A DNA stretch of 64,000 nt from NCBI GenBank assembly GCA_029204225.1, contig CM055095.1, positions 13,608,049-13,672,048 on the forward strand, given 5' to 3'. The notes beneath the pieces were generated by a model. That model was not told where the DNA came from, ran no database searches, and worked only from the letters and a program-made list of their open reading frames with translations. This stretch comes from Diphasiastrum complanatum. Its lineage: Eukaryota > Streptophyta > Lycopodiopsida > Lycopodiales > Lycopodiaceae. Shown one piece after another: positions 12,431-25,083 of the stretch (the first letter of the stretch is position 1; the number at the start of each line of letters is the position of its first letter). The position numbers and the translations under genes are program-made.

Positions 12431-13195
12431 AGTCATCATAGTGTGCTTACTCTCGACTAGCTTTTTGATCAATGAGATGGTGTATATTGTTGCTTTGATT
12501 TTGCCGTAACCTGCTCCTAACAAAGCCCATACTCACCGATCCTATATAGAAGTTGATTTCTAAAAAAATAGCATACCTATCAGTTAGGGTCTCTAGAACC
12601 ATGTTGGGAACCGGCCAAAAAGCCAATAGCAATAGTTTGAACCTCCGCTTCCCAATCTTTTATTCAAGTATTTCTAGAGCATGTACATATTGCAGGTATT
12701 CCTTATATGCTTTTTGTAGACATGGTTTGTGGATGTGCTAAGGGCACCTAGTCAAAATCACTTTGGGATCAGGAAGTGGATGAGCATCCAAAATGCCTAT
12801 CTCAGAAGCGTAGTGCATCGAGGCAGCACCCATAAGAGGAAGCCTTTTCATATCTATGTTAAGGGCAAATTCATTCAAGATAGCATGACAAAAATGTGAG
12901 CACACCTTAAATATCTAGGAACTTGACACAAGATTAGAATGCCTATAGTAAAAAAGCCTATGAGATGATGATTATCCCTAAAGAGCATCCAAGATGTGCT
13001 TTGTGCCTGTGGCACCTAGGAGAGAGAACACCATGTACTATGTAGTATGAATATGAGCATTTGTCAACTAGCAAAGGCCTAAAATGTTTGCATTTCATAT
13101 AATTAATGCAACTATTGGATTGAAACAAAAAGATGACGAACAATCAATAAAATATTGGTGCTCAAGCAAGGGTTGTATATTGACAGGGTGTGAGA
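12431..13195 (-). other. Unrecognised broken coding-like stretch
   Basis: The minus strand around 12730-12890 reads in one frame without stops as FALNIDMKRLPLMGAASMHY then ILDAHPLPDPKVILTRCP, and further interrupted pieces follow down to about 12450. Composition looks protein-derived, but I recognise no family. It could be a dead gene or a transposon relic. Confidence 0.25.
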
Positions 13196-13398
13196 AAATT
13201 TGCTTGTTAGAGGGCCAAGTTCTTTAGAACCAAGGGACAAATTATCATATCACAATTCATTAAGCATGCATATATCTACATATACTAAAACTATTTGGGT
13301 TTCCGGACAGCTCACGCTGCCCGTCACGCAGCGTCAACTGCCCAAAAACCTTTTTTTTTCTTTTTTTACATTTCTTTTTCAAAGATGAGAACAAACAA

Positions 13399-13528
<130 letters not shown>

Positions 13529-13830
13529 TGTGTAACCTTCTCTTCAGGTCGCTCTATCTCATGATGACATTTATAGAGTCTAATGTCCTCAATTAAATGT
13601 CTATGGCCTAAAGAACTCCCTATGTAGTATGTGAGGCCCAATTAAATTACTCCCAAATTTATGCTCAACTCCCAAATTTGTATAAAAAAATGGTGTCCCC
13701 ACATGAAGATGAATAAAAGTTGAGGAAGCAAAATAAAATGCTGAAGGAAAATGCAACAAATTATTCTCTCGAAAATGGAAATGTTGAAGGATGATTATTG
13801 AGGACAATGTGAATTGGAATGGTTTTTCAA

Positions 13831-14120
13831 GGCCACTCTTCTATGGTAAGCTTATTGATCGAGAATTTCACTACTTAATTGAGTATATTCATCACTAACC
13901 ATTGCCATAGCAAAACTTCAATGAGATTCAATGGCAATAGTCATGAAGGATGCCTTGGAGGCACTCTTCTATGGTCTATTAAGGCCACTATTCTATGCCA
14001 CGCTAACATGAGTACACAGCTGAGACTCAAAGAATATAATCACTAATCACTGCTATAGCATAACTATAGAAGTATTGGATGGCAAGTTGTTATGAATGAT
14101 GCTTTGGAGGTACTCCATAG
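13831..14120. repeat. Imperfect ~152-bp tandem duplication
   Basis: GGCCACTCTTCTATG at 13831 and GGCCACTATTCTATG at 13983 begin two degenerate copies. Both contain ATCACTAA.CA.TGC.ATAGCA.AACT and ATGGCAA.....ATGAA.GATGC.TTGGAGG. Confidence 0.6.
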
Positions 14121-14552
14121 TCTATGAATGAGATGGCTATGATCAACCAAAGCCATAGTGAAATTAGAGAAGGATTGATGGTGTTGACCAAAACAAATAA
14201 ACTGCATACTGGGCTTGTAGACCAAGAGTGCCATACATTTATGCCCTAAGCTATTGAGTAATGCCAACTTGAAGCCATAGAAGGAGCCATAAAATTATCG
14301 ACTTTAGAGGCAAGTTTGTAGCATCTCAAAAAGAATATGATGGCAACACCGTGGAAACAACACAAGATGGAAATAGCATCTCAAGCACGGCTGCTGAACC
14401 GAGACCCATTTCATGGCTGCATTTCGCGGGAGAGAGTTTTGGTGAGTGAGAGAGACAGAGACATGGTGAGTGGGGCTTTGAGAGAGAGTGTGTGTGCATG
14501 TGGTGTGTCGTGATTTCTGTGTGTGTGTGTATATGAGACATGGTGTGTGTGT

Positions 14553-14594
14553 GAGTTTAGGGTTTAGGGTCTGCGTGCTTGGGTTTAGGGTTAG
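14553..14594 (+). repeat. Short telomere-like TTTAGGG tract
   Basis: GTTTAGGGTTTAGGGT followed by GGGTTTAGGGTTAGG. Three to four plant telomere-type units only, so an interstitial or telo-box-like sequence rather than a telomere. Confidence 0.6.
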
Positions 14595-14618
14595 GAGGAG
14601 AGAGACAGATATATTAGA

Positions 14619-14849
<231 letters not shown>

Positions 14850-16789
14850 TTCGACAGTCAAAAATATTTCATCTCATATGTCCGTTCCCGACACACCCTG
14901 CACGCCACTAACCCCTGCGATTCCCCCCCTCCACAATCCATCCAAAACACCACCCACCAAAGGACTGATGAACTAATTTTGGCCGCATCTATGTCCGCCT
15001 TCGGCGGGCACACTTTGCTAGTACTTGAATATAAACTTTTTAGTTTTTGGGTGGGAGGATCCAGTCTTTGAGTTTTAAGCAAATTCTAGGCTTTGGACTA
15101 TAGGGCATAGTCTACCATGGACCTTGTTTATAAAAGAAATGGGTGCTTGGGAACTAGTGTTTTGCAGCATAAAAAGGTCACTTGGCTAGATCTACCCTCC
15201 AACATAGTAGCATTGAGGTATCACCCTAAAGGAAGACTCCATTGCCTCTAATCAGGGTCAAAGTTTAAATCCTGGTTTAGAGAAGGCTCGTTAGTGCTAA
15301 ACTAGCCAGAGATTAGGTTACAAAAACAAAAGATCTCTGTCTCACGCGCTTTACATTTCCACTCTCCGAAGAGGAAGAGCGAGAGCTAGAGCTAGAGCGC
15401 CTTTCCTCTTTTTCCTTTCCTTCTCTTCCTTTCATTCCGATCTTCCTCCCCATGCGGGTGCTCGTGGCCCGCTGCCATCCTCGCCTGGTGGGATGACCTT
15501 CCTCTAAAGCAAGCATAAATTATTGGGTCTAATTCGAACCATTTTTGTGGAAAATTAACTTGGATTTGCAACTTTTGGCTTTTTCTTGAGGTACAAGCGG
15601 TATTATGAAGGATTTTGTCAAGGCTACAGAGAAATTTAGTGTTGGGTTTCTGGGAACAGGGTAGGGAAGAGACTGGTGCTGATCCCATTAAAGAGTGGTA
15701 TTCTAGCGGAGGATTGTGATAGCTAAGATGGAGGGTGAGCTGAGTTGGAGGCTTGTTGCAGTTGTGCAATTGCAGGGACAAGATTTGGGTTTTTGTTTCC
15801 AATTTTTTTGAGAGAGGGAAGTTGAATGTGTTGACAAATTCATAAGCAGAACTTCGAGCTCAGATGTTGCTCATTGGAGAGCAGTTTTGAGTAATTGAAA
15901 TTGTTCTTTGGGGGATTTTTGAGCGAAACTGGTAGTTTCTCATAAGAATCTGTAATTTTTCATTCAAACCATGGGTGTTTCTCATTAATAAGGTATCTGT
16001 GCTTTCCTGATCTTGTCTTCATCTTCTAAACAGCAGTGCAATTTCTCTGCTGCAATAATCACTTTTGCCCTTTCCCGACGAGGCACTTCTTATAAACAAA
16101 AATTTGATCTTTGTAAAGTATTTCATGAATGCTTTTTTTTTTCTTTTTTTTTGGCAATAGTAGCTCTCATGTTGAGACCATTCCATGTTATTTACTGTCG
16201 TTAGATTCTCCACCTTGCACTTTATTTATTAGCTTCCATTAACTGCTATATTGTTTTTAGGATCTATGATTCTTATTTTTTGTGTGGGTTTCTTCACCTA
16301 CTCTGTTCCCCTTATCCCCTCATTGTGTTGAGATGAAATACCGGGCGCTGAATTTTAGGACGAACCGGTCTGCGTTATGTCAAAGTTCTGAAGTTGGAGC
16401 ATTCCAGCTATCGAGTTTCTAGTAACCAAACCCAAGTCTGTATATTGATAAAAGGAAGTTCAAGGCTTGCAAAGGGACAATGGGAGGCAGAGCACAAACA
16501 TGATCTTTGATCATGCGTATCGGTTTCAATTCTCTACTGCTTTATAGGGTTATAACTCTAGCTACATTGTGTTGCCAAAACTTCTTATTCAATCCAAGAG
16601 TTCGAGACATTGATGCACGCAATACTTCATGAGAATCGAGTTGCTGGCGCTGCTTGCATATTTTCAAGGGCAGAAGAGAGGGCTTTATGCAGTGACATGG
16701 TGCACTGGTGGTGGTTAAGGGTTCTATCTCCTATTCCTGGCGATTGTGACATTGTTTCCAAGCTAGTTTTGTATATTTTCTTCACACAG
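14850..16789 (+). promoter_or_regulatory. Upstream region and likely 5' UTR/intron of the lysine-rich gene
   Basis: No coding region is evident. A pyrimidine-rich AG/CT stretch at 15340-15440 could be a 5' UTR. A good splice acceptor (pyrimidine-rich, ending CACAG at 16789) lies 13 bases before the start codon at 16803, which suggests a 5'-UTR intron. The transcription start cannot be fixed from sequence. Confidence 0.4.
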
Positions 16790-16802
16790 CAAGTGATAAA
16801 AA

Positions 16803-19211
16803 ATGTCTCGCTGTTTTCCATATCCACCACCTGGATATGAAAAGAAGGGCGAGCTGTTTGAAATGAAAGTCCAGCCGATTGATCCTGTGCCCTCAAAGAA
16901 GGTGCATTTCAGTCACCACCTTTATTGTCCTGACTCCTTTAACGTGCATGATCTCATTAGGTTGGCTTGTTTTATATCAGATTTGCAGATTTCTGATATG
17001 GCCTGTAAGGTTCTTTTACTAATGAAGCAGCATTAGTAAAACCCTTGCAGAGTTTGGATCAAGTCTTTGTTTGTAGCCAGACTAGTTAGGGTTTCACAGC
17101 ACAGAAAAAATAGCTGATCTTCATGTAGTCACATGAAAATATAATCTTGATATGCTTACACGGTGGCCGTATTGGTCCTTATTAAAGTGTTTTAAGTGTT
17201 AAAGTGTTACTGTGAACACGACGAGTGAGGTTGCTTTTGTTTTAGTGTTTTTTACAAGACTTGTCGAAGGATTTTGCATTTTGCTTGTTTCCAGCTGTAA
17301 GGTTAAAATCTTTCACTATTGGAGTGAATTTTGGTAAAAAGGTCATCTTAAGCTCATGGTTGGACGTAAAGGACTTGGTAATACACTAGCTAGTGATTGT
17401 GCAGGAGCCTCCAAACCTCGAGTTGGTGCAGATTCCATATTCCTCCATCTTCAATCTTGGTTCACATGGATAAATCATAGTCACTCCTTTCCAGTAGTAA
17501 CTCGGAAATATTCTGTTTAGATATTTGCTTTGTACTCATGCCATTGATTTCTGACAATCACTCACTTTTTCTCCCTTGAAAAATCAAACAGCGCATATGA
17601 CTTATTCCTTGAGGGTTAAGCTACTGCGTGCACGTTCTATGAGCTGAAACTGATAGCAATGTATCGATGGACCTTGAAAATTTTATAATCAATCTGTAAT
17701 AGTACTTTGAAAAAGCTTCAATCATAGGTCTGGTCTTGTTAGTGCTAGCTTTCATCGTGGCTGAGTCTGCCCCTCACCTCTACAAGAGTGACAGAAACTC
17801 AGCTTGTTAGTCTCTATATAAATGTATGGAAGCTTATATGTGCGGTAGTCTTTAGCCATGAAATTTGCTTGCACGTTTGAGCATTGATTACTTGAGTAGG
17901 GATGTTGTAGCATACAGTGCGGTATCATACATGATCAAGATTTATGGATTCCACAAAGTCAAAGATTGCACATCGCTTTGGGTATCATCCTAGGCTTAAC
18001 TTTGATATGAACACTAGCCTTTTATTCATTTCATGAATGAAGTTTCATCTTGATTCTTCTCCTTGAATATTAGGTACTGTGTTCCAAATGGAGGGATGTG
18101 AGATTTCATTGTGCCCAACCTGTAGGGTGTAGGGATGTGTTGCTATTCACTTTCAGTGTAACTACATAAGACATTTTGATGTTCTTTGGTACTCTGGCAT
18201 TTTCCTTTTGATTTTGAAAAGTTTTTCATGCTGTATCCATGTATATCAGAATAGTTGGGATTGACATCCATAGTTGGAATTTGTCCATAGGATCCTTTGC
18301 AATTGAATATGTGTGACTTTGTGTGGTACTTTACCTCATTTTCATTTGAAAGACTCTAAAGCAGTGAATTGCGAGTTTGAAATTGAATTAACCTTGTTTA
18401 CGACCACGATAGTGAATGCTCTCTTTCTCTTACAAACCACACTCTGGCTCCCTGTTTATTGGAAGACGTTGAGCATTATTATACCATAAATAAGATGTAG
18501 CTATATGTTTCTATTAGGGCGAATCTGCTGCCCAGAGTTTATTTCTCCACGTGTTTATTGTCAGCCATAACAGCAGGATGTGCCTATGATCCTTGCCCTG
18601 AAGAAGGGACCCCCACCCTCTTCTGCGTCTCTCAAGGCATCAATGAAATACCACTCCACAAGAGCGGGAATCTGTACCCTTCTTATAATAATAATTGGTT
18701 TTATCCTTCTACAGATAAAAATAAGATAGTAGCCGGATTTTTTGGGATAAAAGTGCTAGACATTGACATTTACATTTGTTACATTCTTTGAACTCAGGAA
18801 TTGAAATCTCCTTATTCATTTACTGAATTGCAACTAAAGAAAGTGAGAACAGGATGTGTTTGTATTTACTTCCAGCCCATTAATTTTCAATGAGCCATCT
18901 TGAACAGCACTTTAAGTTAGCATTTAACATATCTTTCCATTACAAAAGTAGACAAAGGCAGTGATTACATTTTTGCTGTCAAGGTGAGTTTGCTATAACA
19001 ATCATGCCATCAAGCTTGCCGCAAAGAACGATATCTGTTCATTTGTACATTGTTTGTAGACTATTTGGATATGTCCCTGCTATATAATGTCCTTTCTCAA
19101 TTTTTATTCAGAAAGGAAAGCATAAACACCATGAAAAGAAGGAGAAAAAGGATAGGAGGGATAAGAAGAAGAGGAGAAAGGACACTGATTCCAATGGTGA
19201 AGTACAAGGTG

Positions 19212-19265
<54 letters not shown>

Positions 19266-20602
19266 AACCTGCTTTCTTGGCCCATCCTAAGGTCCCATAA
19301 CCCAGATGTGTTGTGGTATGGGTTCACGAGTACTTTATGCAATTTCAGGAGTTTAGAGAGGATCATGGGTACAGTACCTTCATGACTAGAATGCATTCCA
19401 GTCATTGTGATAGTGTAAGGTTATCATCCATGGAGTCTGTGCTTGCTGCTTCTTGGCTCACGCTAGCAAGTCTGATGTTCAAGCATGGGTATGTGAATCG
19501 AACTTAAGAAAAATTTATCAGGCACAGGTCCTACTTTTCATGAATGCAGATTCAGCAGGTTGCTCTCATCTGCATTTCATTGACCTTAGTTCCTGTCTGT
19601 GCTTTGCTATCATGACATAAAGAACTTGGGGCTTGGATCCACTTGCCTGTGCTTACAGACAAGGAAAAGCATGGGGAGGCTGAGCTTGATGGTGTAAAGC
19701 ATGCCGTACGGAAATCCTCAGATTCAGCACAGGCTATGAACCACCATTGGCCAGCATCTGTCAGTGATTGTGGACAATTGAAGAATGGCAGAGTGCAGGA
19801 ACTGGAGAGTGTTGAACGTGCACAGAACAATGCTGGGAGAGCAGAGCAGTCTTTGAAGCATAAGGAGGTTGCAGTTTTGGTTGCTCCAAGGCACACTAAG
19901 AATGGACAAGTCAGCGATCATACTAAAAGCCATTTGGTACATGGTAGTGGAGAAGACCGTGCACGTGACAATGCTGGGAAAGCCGAGCAGTCTTCAAAGC
20001 ATAAGGAAGTCGCAGTTTTGGTTGCCCCAAGGGACAAAAAGAACGGAAAATTGGGTGATTCTATCAACGAGAATTTGGTACATAGTAGTGGAGAAGAACC
20101 GAACTTTGGTGTCAGGCTGCTACTGGATAGTGAAAGCTGTCATCCCATTTTAAAATCTGTGCATAAAGAACAGAAAGTGGTCAATGGCAAACTAAATCAC
20201 TTCAAATCTACAATTTCACCAGGGCCTCTTGATATTGATACAGAGGTTGTCCAATCAAAATTGGTTGATAGTAGTGTGAATTCAGGATCAGGCAAGAAAA
20301 GGCGTTCAAGATTCAAGGGATTCTTAGAGTTTGCAGCATTACCACAGCAAGATGATTGGTCTGCTGATAGTGAGAGTTGGCTTTTTCCTAAAAACCATGT
20401 AAAAGACGATTCAAAGTTCAAGGTGGAAATGGAAGGTTGTACTTCTCAGGTTTCAGCAAATGGTCATCTTCTTACCAACCATGTATGTGCAAATCAAAGA
20501 AAGAAGGTAGAGCTGAAAGATGAAAATTCCCAAGTTTGGGCAGAGGCACTCTTTTTGCCATCGGTTGGTATACATGCATTGCCTTATGTGGTTCCATATT
20601 GA
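16803..20602 (+). CDS. Lysine-rich plant-specific protein (MSRCFPYPPPGYE family)
   Basis: Three coding exons are proposed: 16803-16901, 19112-19208 and 19659-20602, giving 1140 bases and 379 residues. The start is chosen because MSRCFPYPPPGYEKK is the conserved N-terminus of a plant-only family of unknown function. Exon 2 is a charged K/H/R/D block (HHEKKEKKDRRDKKKRRK) suggestive of nuclear location. Exon 3 ends in VWAEALFLPSVGIHALPYV, the family's conserved C-terminus, just before the stop. The exon 2 donor (CAAG|GT) and exon 3 acceptor (CTTACAG|AC) join in phase 1 to give D. The exon 1 donor at 16902 (AAG|GTGCAT) is inferred, and an extra exon between 16902 and 19111 is possible. Residues from exon 3 include a 47-residue tandem repeat. 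No enzyme motif, signal peptide or membrane segment is visible. In databases the family carries loose names such as myb-like or SRP40-like; I give no function. Confidence 0.75.
16902..19111 (+). other. Intron 1 of the lysine-rich gene
   Basis: 2.2 kb without a convincing exon or mobile element. The acceptor (TTTTTATTCAG at 19101-19111) is good; the donor is less certain. Confidence 0.5.
19211..19263. repeat. (CT)n microsatellite in intron 2
   Basis: About 25 CT units start immediately after the exon 2 donor site at 19209-19210, so expansion lies within a few bases of the splice donor. Confidence 0.93.
19817..20098 (+). repeat. In-frame 141-bp tandem duplication (47 residues x 2)
   Basis: Unit 1 (19817-19957) and unit 2 (19958-20098) of exon 3 both encode RA..NAG.AEQS.KHKEVAVLVAPR, then .KNG, then LVH.SGE(D/E). 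DNA similarity is high throughout, and the reading frame is kept. Confidence 0.92.
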
Positions 20603-21314
20603 TAGGGCTCAAAAATTGTATTCAGTTTTTGTTCATTCAGTGCCATGCATGACCTTTGATGGTCAGTAAGCTGGAGCGTGGATGTCTGCATTTGAAAAAC
20701 AGACATTGATGCAAGATATTTGATCTTGTCGGCCAAGAGTTACCATCAAGTTTGTGATTTTTGAGGCAAGAATATAAATTTATACAGAAGAATTTTGTAA
20801 CAAGCAGTTTCTTGGTCATGTACGTTTTTGTGTAACTTTTATGTTCCAATATGTTTATACTTTCTTATTTAGACTTGCACGCTGAAGCCAGCATCTTTTT
20901 TTATGTGAAGTATCCTTGTTCTATATGTTCTTGCAAAGTTGTATTTTCTCTCGAAGTGGAAACTTGTGCAGATCTCTAGTCCTCCTAGAGCTTCGAAGCT
21001 CCAATCTATGTTTTGCTGCTTGGAATTTTTAGCTTCCACTTGTTTATCTTCAATTTTCTAAGTCACTTTTCTGAAAGGGAAATCATCAAGAAAAATATCT
21101 CATGATCAAAAAACTGGTTACTACATTAATCATGTTTCGGAACTTTAAAGATTTACCAAATGACCAATATTTGAATCAAATAAGAAAATTTATAAAAAGT
21201 TGCTTGGATTTTGTCCTGCAGGCTGCAAGTGATTTATTATTTTATTATTTTGTCTTTGAAAGGCAAAAAGGGCCTTGAAGTACATATGTGTTTGAGAATA
21301 CTCTCAGTGTACTG
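20603..21314 (+). other. 3' region of the lysine-rich gene
   Basis: Likely 3' UTR and downstream flank. No defined poly(A) signal could be chosen. Nothing else recognised. Confidence 0.4.
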
Positions 21315-21425
21315 TGGCTTGCCACTTTCACAACAAGATAATTGGCTTGCTATAGTGAGAGTTAGTGTTGACTCCACTAATTCTGAAGTTTATTGTGGAA
21401 ATGGAAGAAAAACAGTTTTCAAGCA
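21315..21425 (+). pseudogene. Decayed copy of part of exon 3 of the lysine-rich gene
   Basis: The sequence CACAACAAGATAATTGG at 21329, then CTATAGTGAGAGTTAG, mirrors CACAGCAAGATGATTGG and TGATAGTGAGAGTTGG of exon 3 (about 20335-20440). A later GTGGAAATGGAAG is also shared. It has in-frame stops and no complete exon. It looks like the remnant of a local tandem duplication of the gene's 3' end. Confidence 0.7.
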
Positions 21426-22790
21426 TTTTTAAATGATCCTCCCATTTTCAATCAATAGAAATGCATGTCAGGAAGGTTGAGGCACAAAAGAAGTATGCTA
21501 TTATCTTGGTTTTTGAAGAGGCAGTTTTTCTGCCATTTATGGTAAATGTACAGGATGGCAAGATTAGGCACTGGGCAGTGACTTTTGAGTGCTGTTAGGC
21601 TGAGTGTTAGAAGCCTTAACCCGATTGCAATAGAACACATTGACTTTATGTCTGTAAAAGGCTCCCCACGGTGGGAGTTTTGGAGTATTTGGACGAATGA
21701 AGATTAATAATGTTCTGTAGTCACACTTTATAGTTCACCTAAGGATGTGCCTTTGATCACTCGTTTATTGTCGTTTTGTCTATTGATAGTTCTCTAAAAA
21801 TAGAAGCCTCTAAAAGTTGTACTAATACTAGTGGTAGATGAGGTATCACATCATGAAGCCTACCACTTCGGAGATTTTACCTGCTAGATCTTTTACCTAC
21901 CCAGTGATCAGTATTGAATTTATATCATTTAGCTTCTCTTAGGCTTAAATTCAGGACTTTACACAAGCAAGGTGAAAAGTTCAATTTTCCTAAAGATGGC
22001 ATTTTTGCCAATGGTAATAGAAGTGAATGTTCCCTCCTCAGTATACCAACAAATATGATGTGGTTGCCTTCAATCCCACAAGACTTTGACTCCTTAGCAT
22101 GTCTCAAAACTATAACTTATAAGGTCCAATCATTTTTGTTATTATATCTAGTAACATGGTCTCCTTCTTGAGTAGAGAGAGCACACTCTTTAAAGTTCCG
22201 GGTAGAGAGCACTCTCTTTGAAGGGAAACTTACTTCCTTGAAAATTGCCAAGTTTACTTTTGTATCCATGCCTTGTTTGTTGTTGAGGAAATTTTGAGCA
22301 AGCGTAATGCTATTTTGTATATTGCTCATGTTGCCAATGGCCTAGAGGCTTGGGAATAATCAACTTATATCGTGTTGGTGCTAAGAATGATATGGGTAGT
22401 CTTTTTAATTTGTTTTCTATGCATTTTGAGCCTCGAATATCACCTCAACTCTTGGGATGCAACCCACGAGTGATAAAAGCCTTTTTATTTGCTAAGATTG
22501 TTGCATGAACTATAGAAGACCAGAACTTATCTGGCTTTCCACTTTTTGAAGAAACGCATATCTATTTTCTCAAGTTTTAAAATGTAATGAATCCTTATTG
22601 TTACCATGAGTCTTAAAGGTCATAAAAGTTTATGCAATAGAAGTACCACAAATTTGGAATTGAAAGTTGTTCGCTAGAGTTTTGAGAGGAGGAAGTTGTT
22701 TGAACATGCCCTAATAGGCATTGCCAAAATTCAAGAGAATCTAATTAGTTGAGGGATGAAGGCCCCATCATTGCTTTGTAAGTGAAGGTA
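21426..22790. other. No recognised gene
   Basis: Short broken frames only. A small direct repeat, AGAGAGCACACTCTTTAAAGTTCC and GTAGAGAGCACTCTCTTTGAAG, lies at about 22176-22220. No family is assigned. Confidence 0.35.
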
Positions 22791-22794
22791 TTCC

Positions 22795-22893
22795 AGTAAG
22801 TGGCGTGCTAGTTAGAAGCTTTTGTCCTCTCCTTGAGGTTTGGAGTTTGATTCCACTCAACCACAAAAATACATGATCTTTTTTTTTTTTTTT
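22795..22893 (+). mobile_element. Candidate tRNA-derived SINE
   Basis: A GTGGCGTGCTAGTTAGAAGC stretch (A-box-like, 22800-22819) is followed about 25 bases later by GGAGTTTGATTCCAC (B-box-like, 22841-22855) and then a T15 run. That is the order of a tRNA-type Pol III promoter plus a homopolymer tail. No target duplication was found. Confidence 0.4.
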
Positions 22894-23539
22894 CAAAATC
22901 TTTTGAAGAGTGGTAGATCTTACCTGTATATGACCTAACACGAGAGGATCAATTTGTTTCAAAGCTTTCACAAGGCAAATCAATCTTGGAATCTCCCTTG
23001 CCTTAAAGAGTGGCACGACTTAAGACAACATCTTGAAGATTTAAGGTTAAAGGATTTGGAACGACTATGATTTGTATTTTAATAGCTTATAAATACTTTG
23101 ATAATGACATTTATGCATGCTTATGTCTCTTGTTATCGACATGATCGATGAAGAATGGAGCACTTATTCTTTGTTTTTGATATACGATCATCACTGATAA
23201 TCTATTATGAAGTTATTTTGATGACTTGGTTGTAAGAATAAATAAAAGAACGATGTAGTGTGATCTAATGATGGACTACAAATCAATGAACTAACGATGA
23301 AAATTTCATTCTTTGTAGCATAAGTACTTGCTCATCTTGGTGATGGACTATGTTGAACAAGGAACAAGGAATGCATGTCCATGTCAATCCCAAAATGAAT
23401 GATCTTGGGAGACATTATGCATCATACCAAAAGTGAAAACATGAAATAAAAGAAAATATTAATAACCAGTGTTTTGGCCCCTAGTTACCATGTGCATGAA
23501 ATGATTACTATCTAAAGTTCTAAGAGTCGAAGAGGCCTC
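22894..23539. other. No recognised feature
   Basis: I see no gene or assignable repeat here. Confidence 0.4.
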
Positions 23540-24125
23540 GAGTTGATGAATTGAAGAGTCCATTCTGTTATATAAGAAATGGTGGAAGGTGTTCCTTGAT
23601 AATGGACACTCGAGAGAAGTTTAATTGATAATCAATTTGAAAGGATAAAGAAAGGTTTTCCTTGATAATGGACAACAAAGAAACCATCTTATTATCAAGG
23701 GAATGACAAATGATTTTATGTGATAGTTAACATCAAAGAGACCACAACATTATCATAAGGAGCATGATAAAGTGTTTCTCAAGAGTGGACACTAGAACAT
23801 TATAGAAAAGGAACAATGGAAGATAATCCTTGGACACTTGAGAGACAACTTCATTATCGAAGGAATAACAAAACACATTTCCACATAGTAGATACCATAT
23901 AGGCCCCATTCCTTGGACACTCGAGAGACAACTTATCATCAAAGGCATAAAAAAACACATTCCCTTGTAGTAGACACCAAATAGGCCCCATTCCATTGAT
24001 CAAAGGAACTCTACAAAGTATTCCCAAATGACAGAAACTAAAGAGACCACTCCATTATCAAAAGAACAACAAATATACATTGTAGAGACCACTTCGTTAT
24101 CAAGGGAGAGACCACTTTTTTTTTA
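23540..24125. repeat. Degenerate tandem repeat array (~70-80 bp units)
   Basis: Recurring blocks of the form CCTTGATAATGGACA, A.AGAGACCAC..CATTATCAA(A/G)GGA, and ACAAA..CACATT.CC..(T)AGTAGACACC.AATAGGCCCCATTCC appear roughly every 70-80 bases. The block ending AGGCCCCATTCC occurs at 23900 and again near 23985. Confidence 0.65.
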
Positions 24126-24249
24126 AAGAAAGACGTTAAGGAAGATGCCCCCCTACATAGAGGACATAGTGACGTACCTTCATTATCGATCGAGACTAAA
24201 CATCCCATGTGGCTATGAACATCTATCTTATCGAATCAACATGGATGTG

Positions 24250-25045
24250 ATAAGAAGGCCGAGCTAGGACAAATCCAATTTGAAGTGCTTCTTTTGTGAA
24301 AAGAATGGGCACTTTGCATATGAGTGCTACAAGAAGAAAAATGCACAAGGGAAGCAAGCTAACATCTCAATTAAAGATGAGGAGAGTGATAATGAAGAAT
24401 CAATTATGATGTCCATCTTTTCATCTTCTAGCTTCAAAGGAGAAAATCCTTGGTGGATTGATAGCGGGGCTAGCTCCCAAATGACAAGCCAAAAAGGACA
24501 TGTTTCTCATCTCTCTTCCTATTATACTTCTAAGAAGTTCATTTACACTGCTAATGATCATGAATGCAATATAAAGGGAATAGGATGTGTCCCTATGGTT
24601 CTTGGATCCCCCAAGATCTTGAAGTTAGATAATGTTCTTTATGTGCCTAACATCACTAAAAACTTATTAAATATTGCGCAAATGTGGAGTGTTTCAAGGT
24701 GAGTTTGAAGTTGATGCTTGCTTAATCATGATGAGTGAAGAGGTTGTTGGAAGAGGGAGAAGATTTGGGAGGCTTTTCAAGTTGGTTGCTAACGTTAATT
24801 CTAATAGTTTCTTGATGGCTAAGGGAGAGCTTTCTCAAGTTGAGTTATGGAACAAGAGGTTGGGCCATCCCAACTACAAATTCATAGAGTCAATGTGCAA
24901 GGAGGAGAAGGTTCTTGGTATGTCAAAGTGTGGTAAGGCATGTGAAGCATGTGCTTTGCCAAAAGCACACAAATTGCCTTTCTTAAGATCTCTTTTCAAG
25001 ACATTTAATTTTTTGCAATTTATTCATTCAGATGTGCACTTTTGA
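24250..25045 (+). pseudogene. Copia gag knuckle, protease and pre-integrase fragment, plus strand
   Basis: One frame (24280-24702) has a complete CCHC knuckle, CFFCEKNGHFAYEC, followed by a protease with WWIDSGASSQM and later LDNVLYVPNI.KNLLN. A second frame (24674-25045) has the pre-integrase region ELWNKRLGHPN, CEACALPKAHKLPF, and the first integrase Asp in FIHSDVH. The two overlap by a frameshift near 24680. Beyond 25045 the copia sequence stops abruptly and an opposite-strand fragment begins. Confidence 0.85.
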
Positions 25046-25083
25046 AATACCAAGAGTGATGGTTTGTCTCTTTTGTAGTCGCT

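Noticed and set aside
14553..14594. Telomere or subtelomere
   Set aside because: Only three to four TTTAGGG units with no array. Interstitial short tracts are common near plant promoters.
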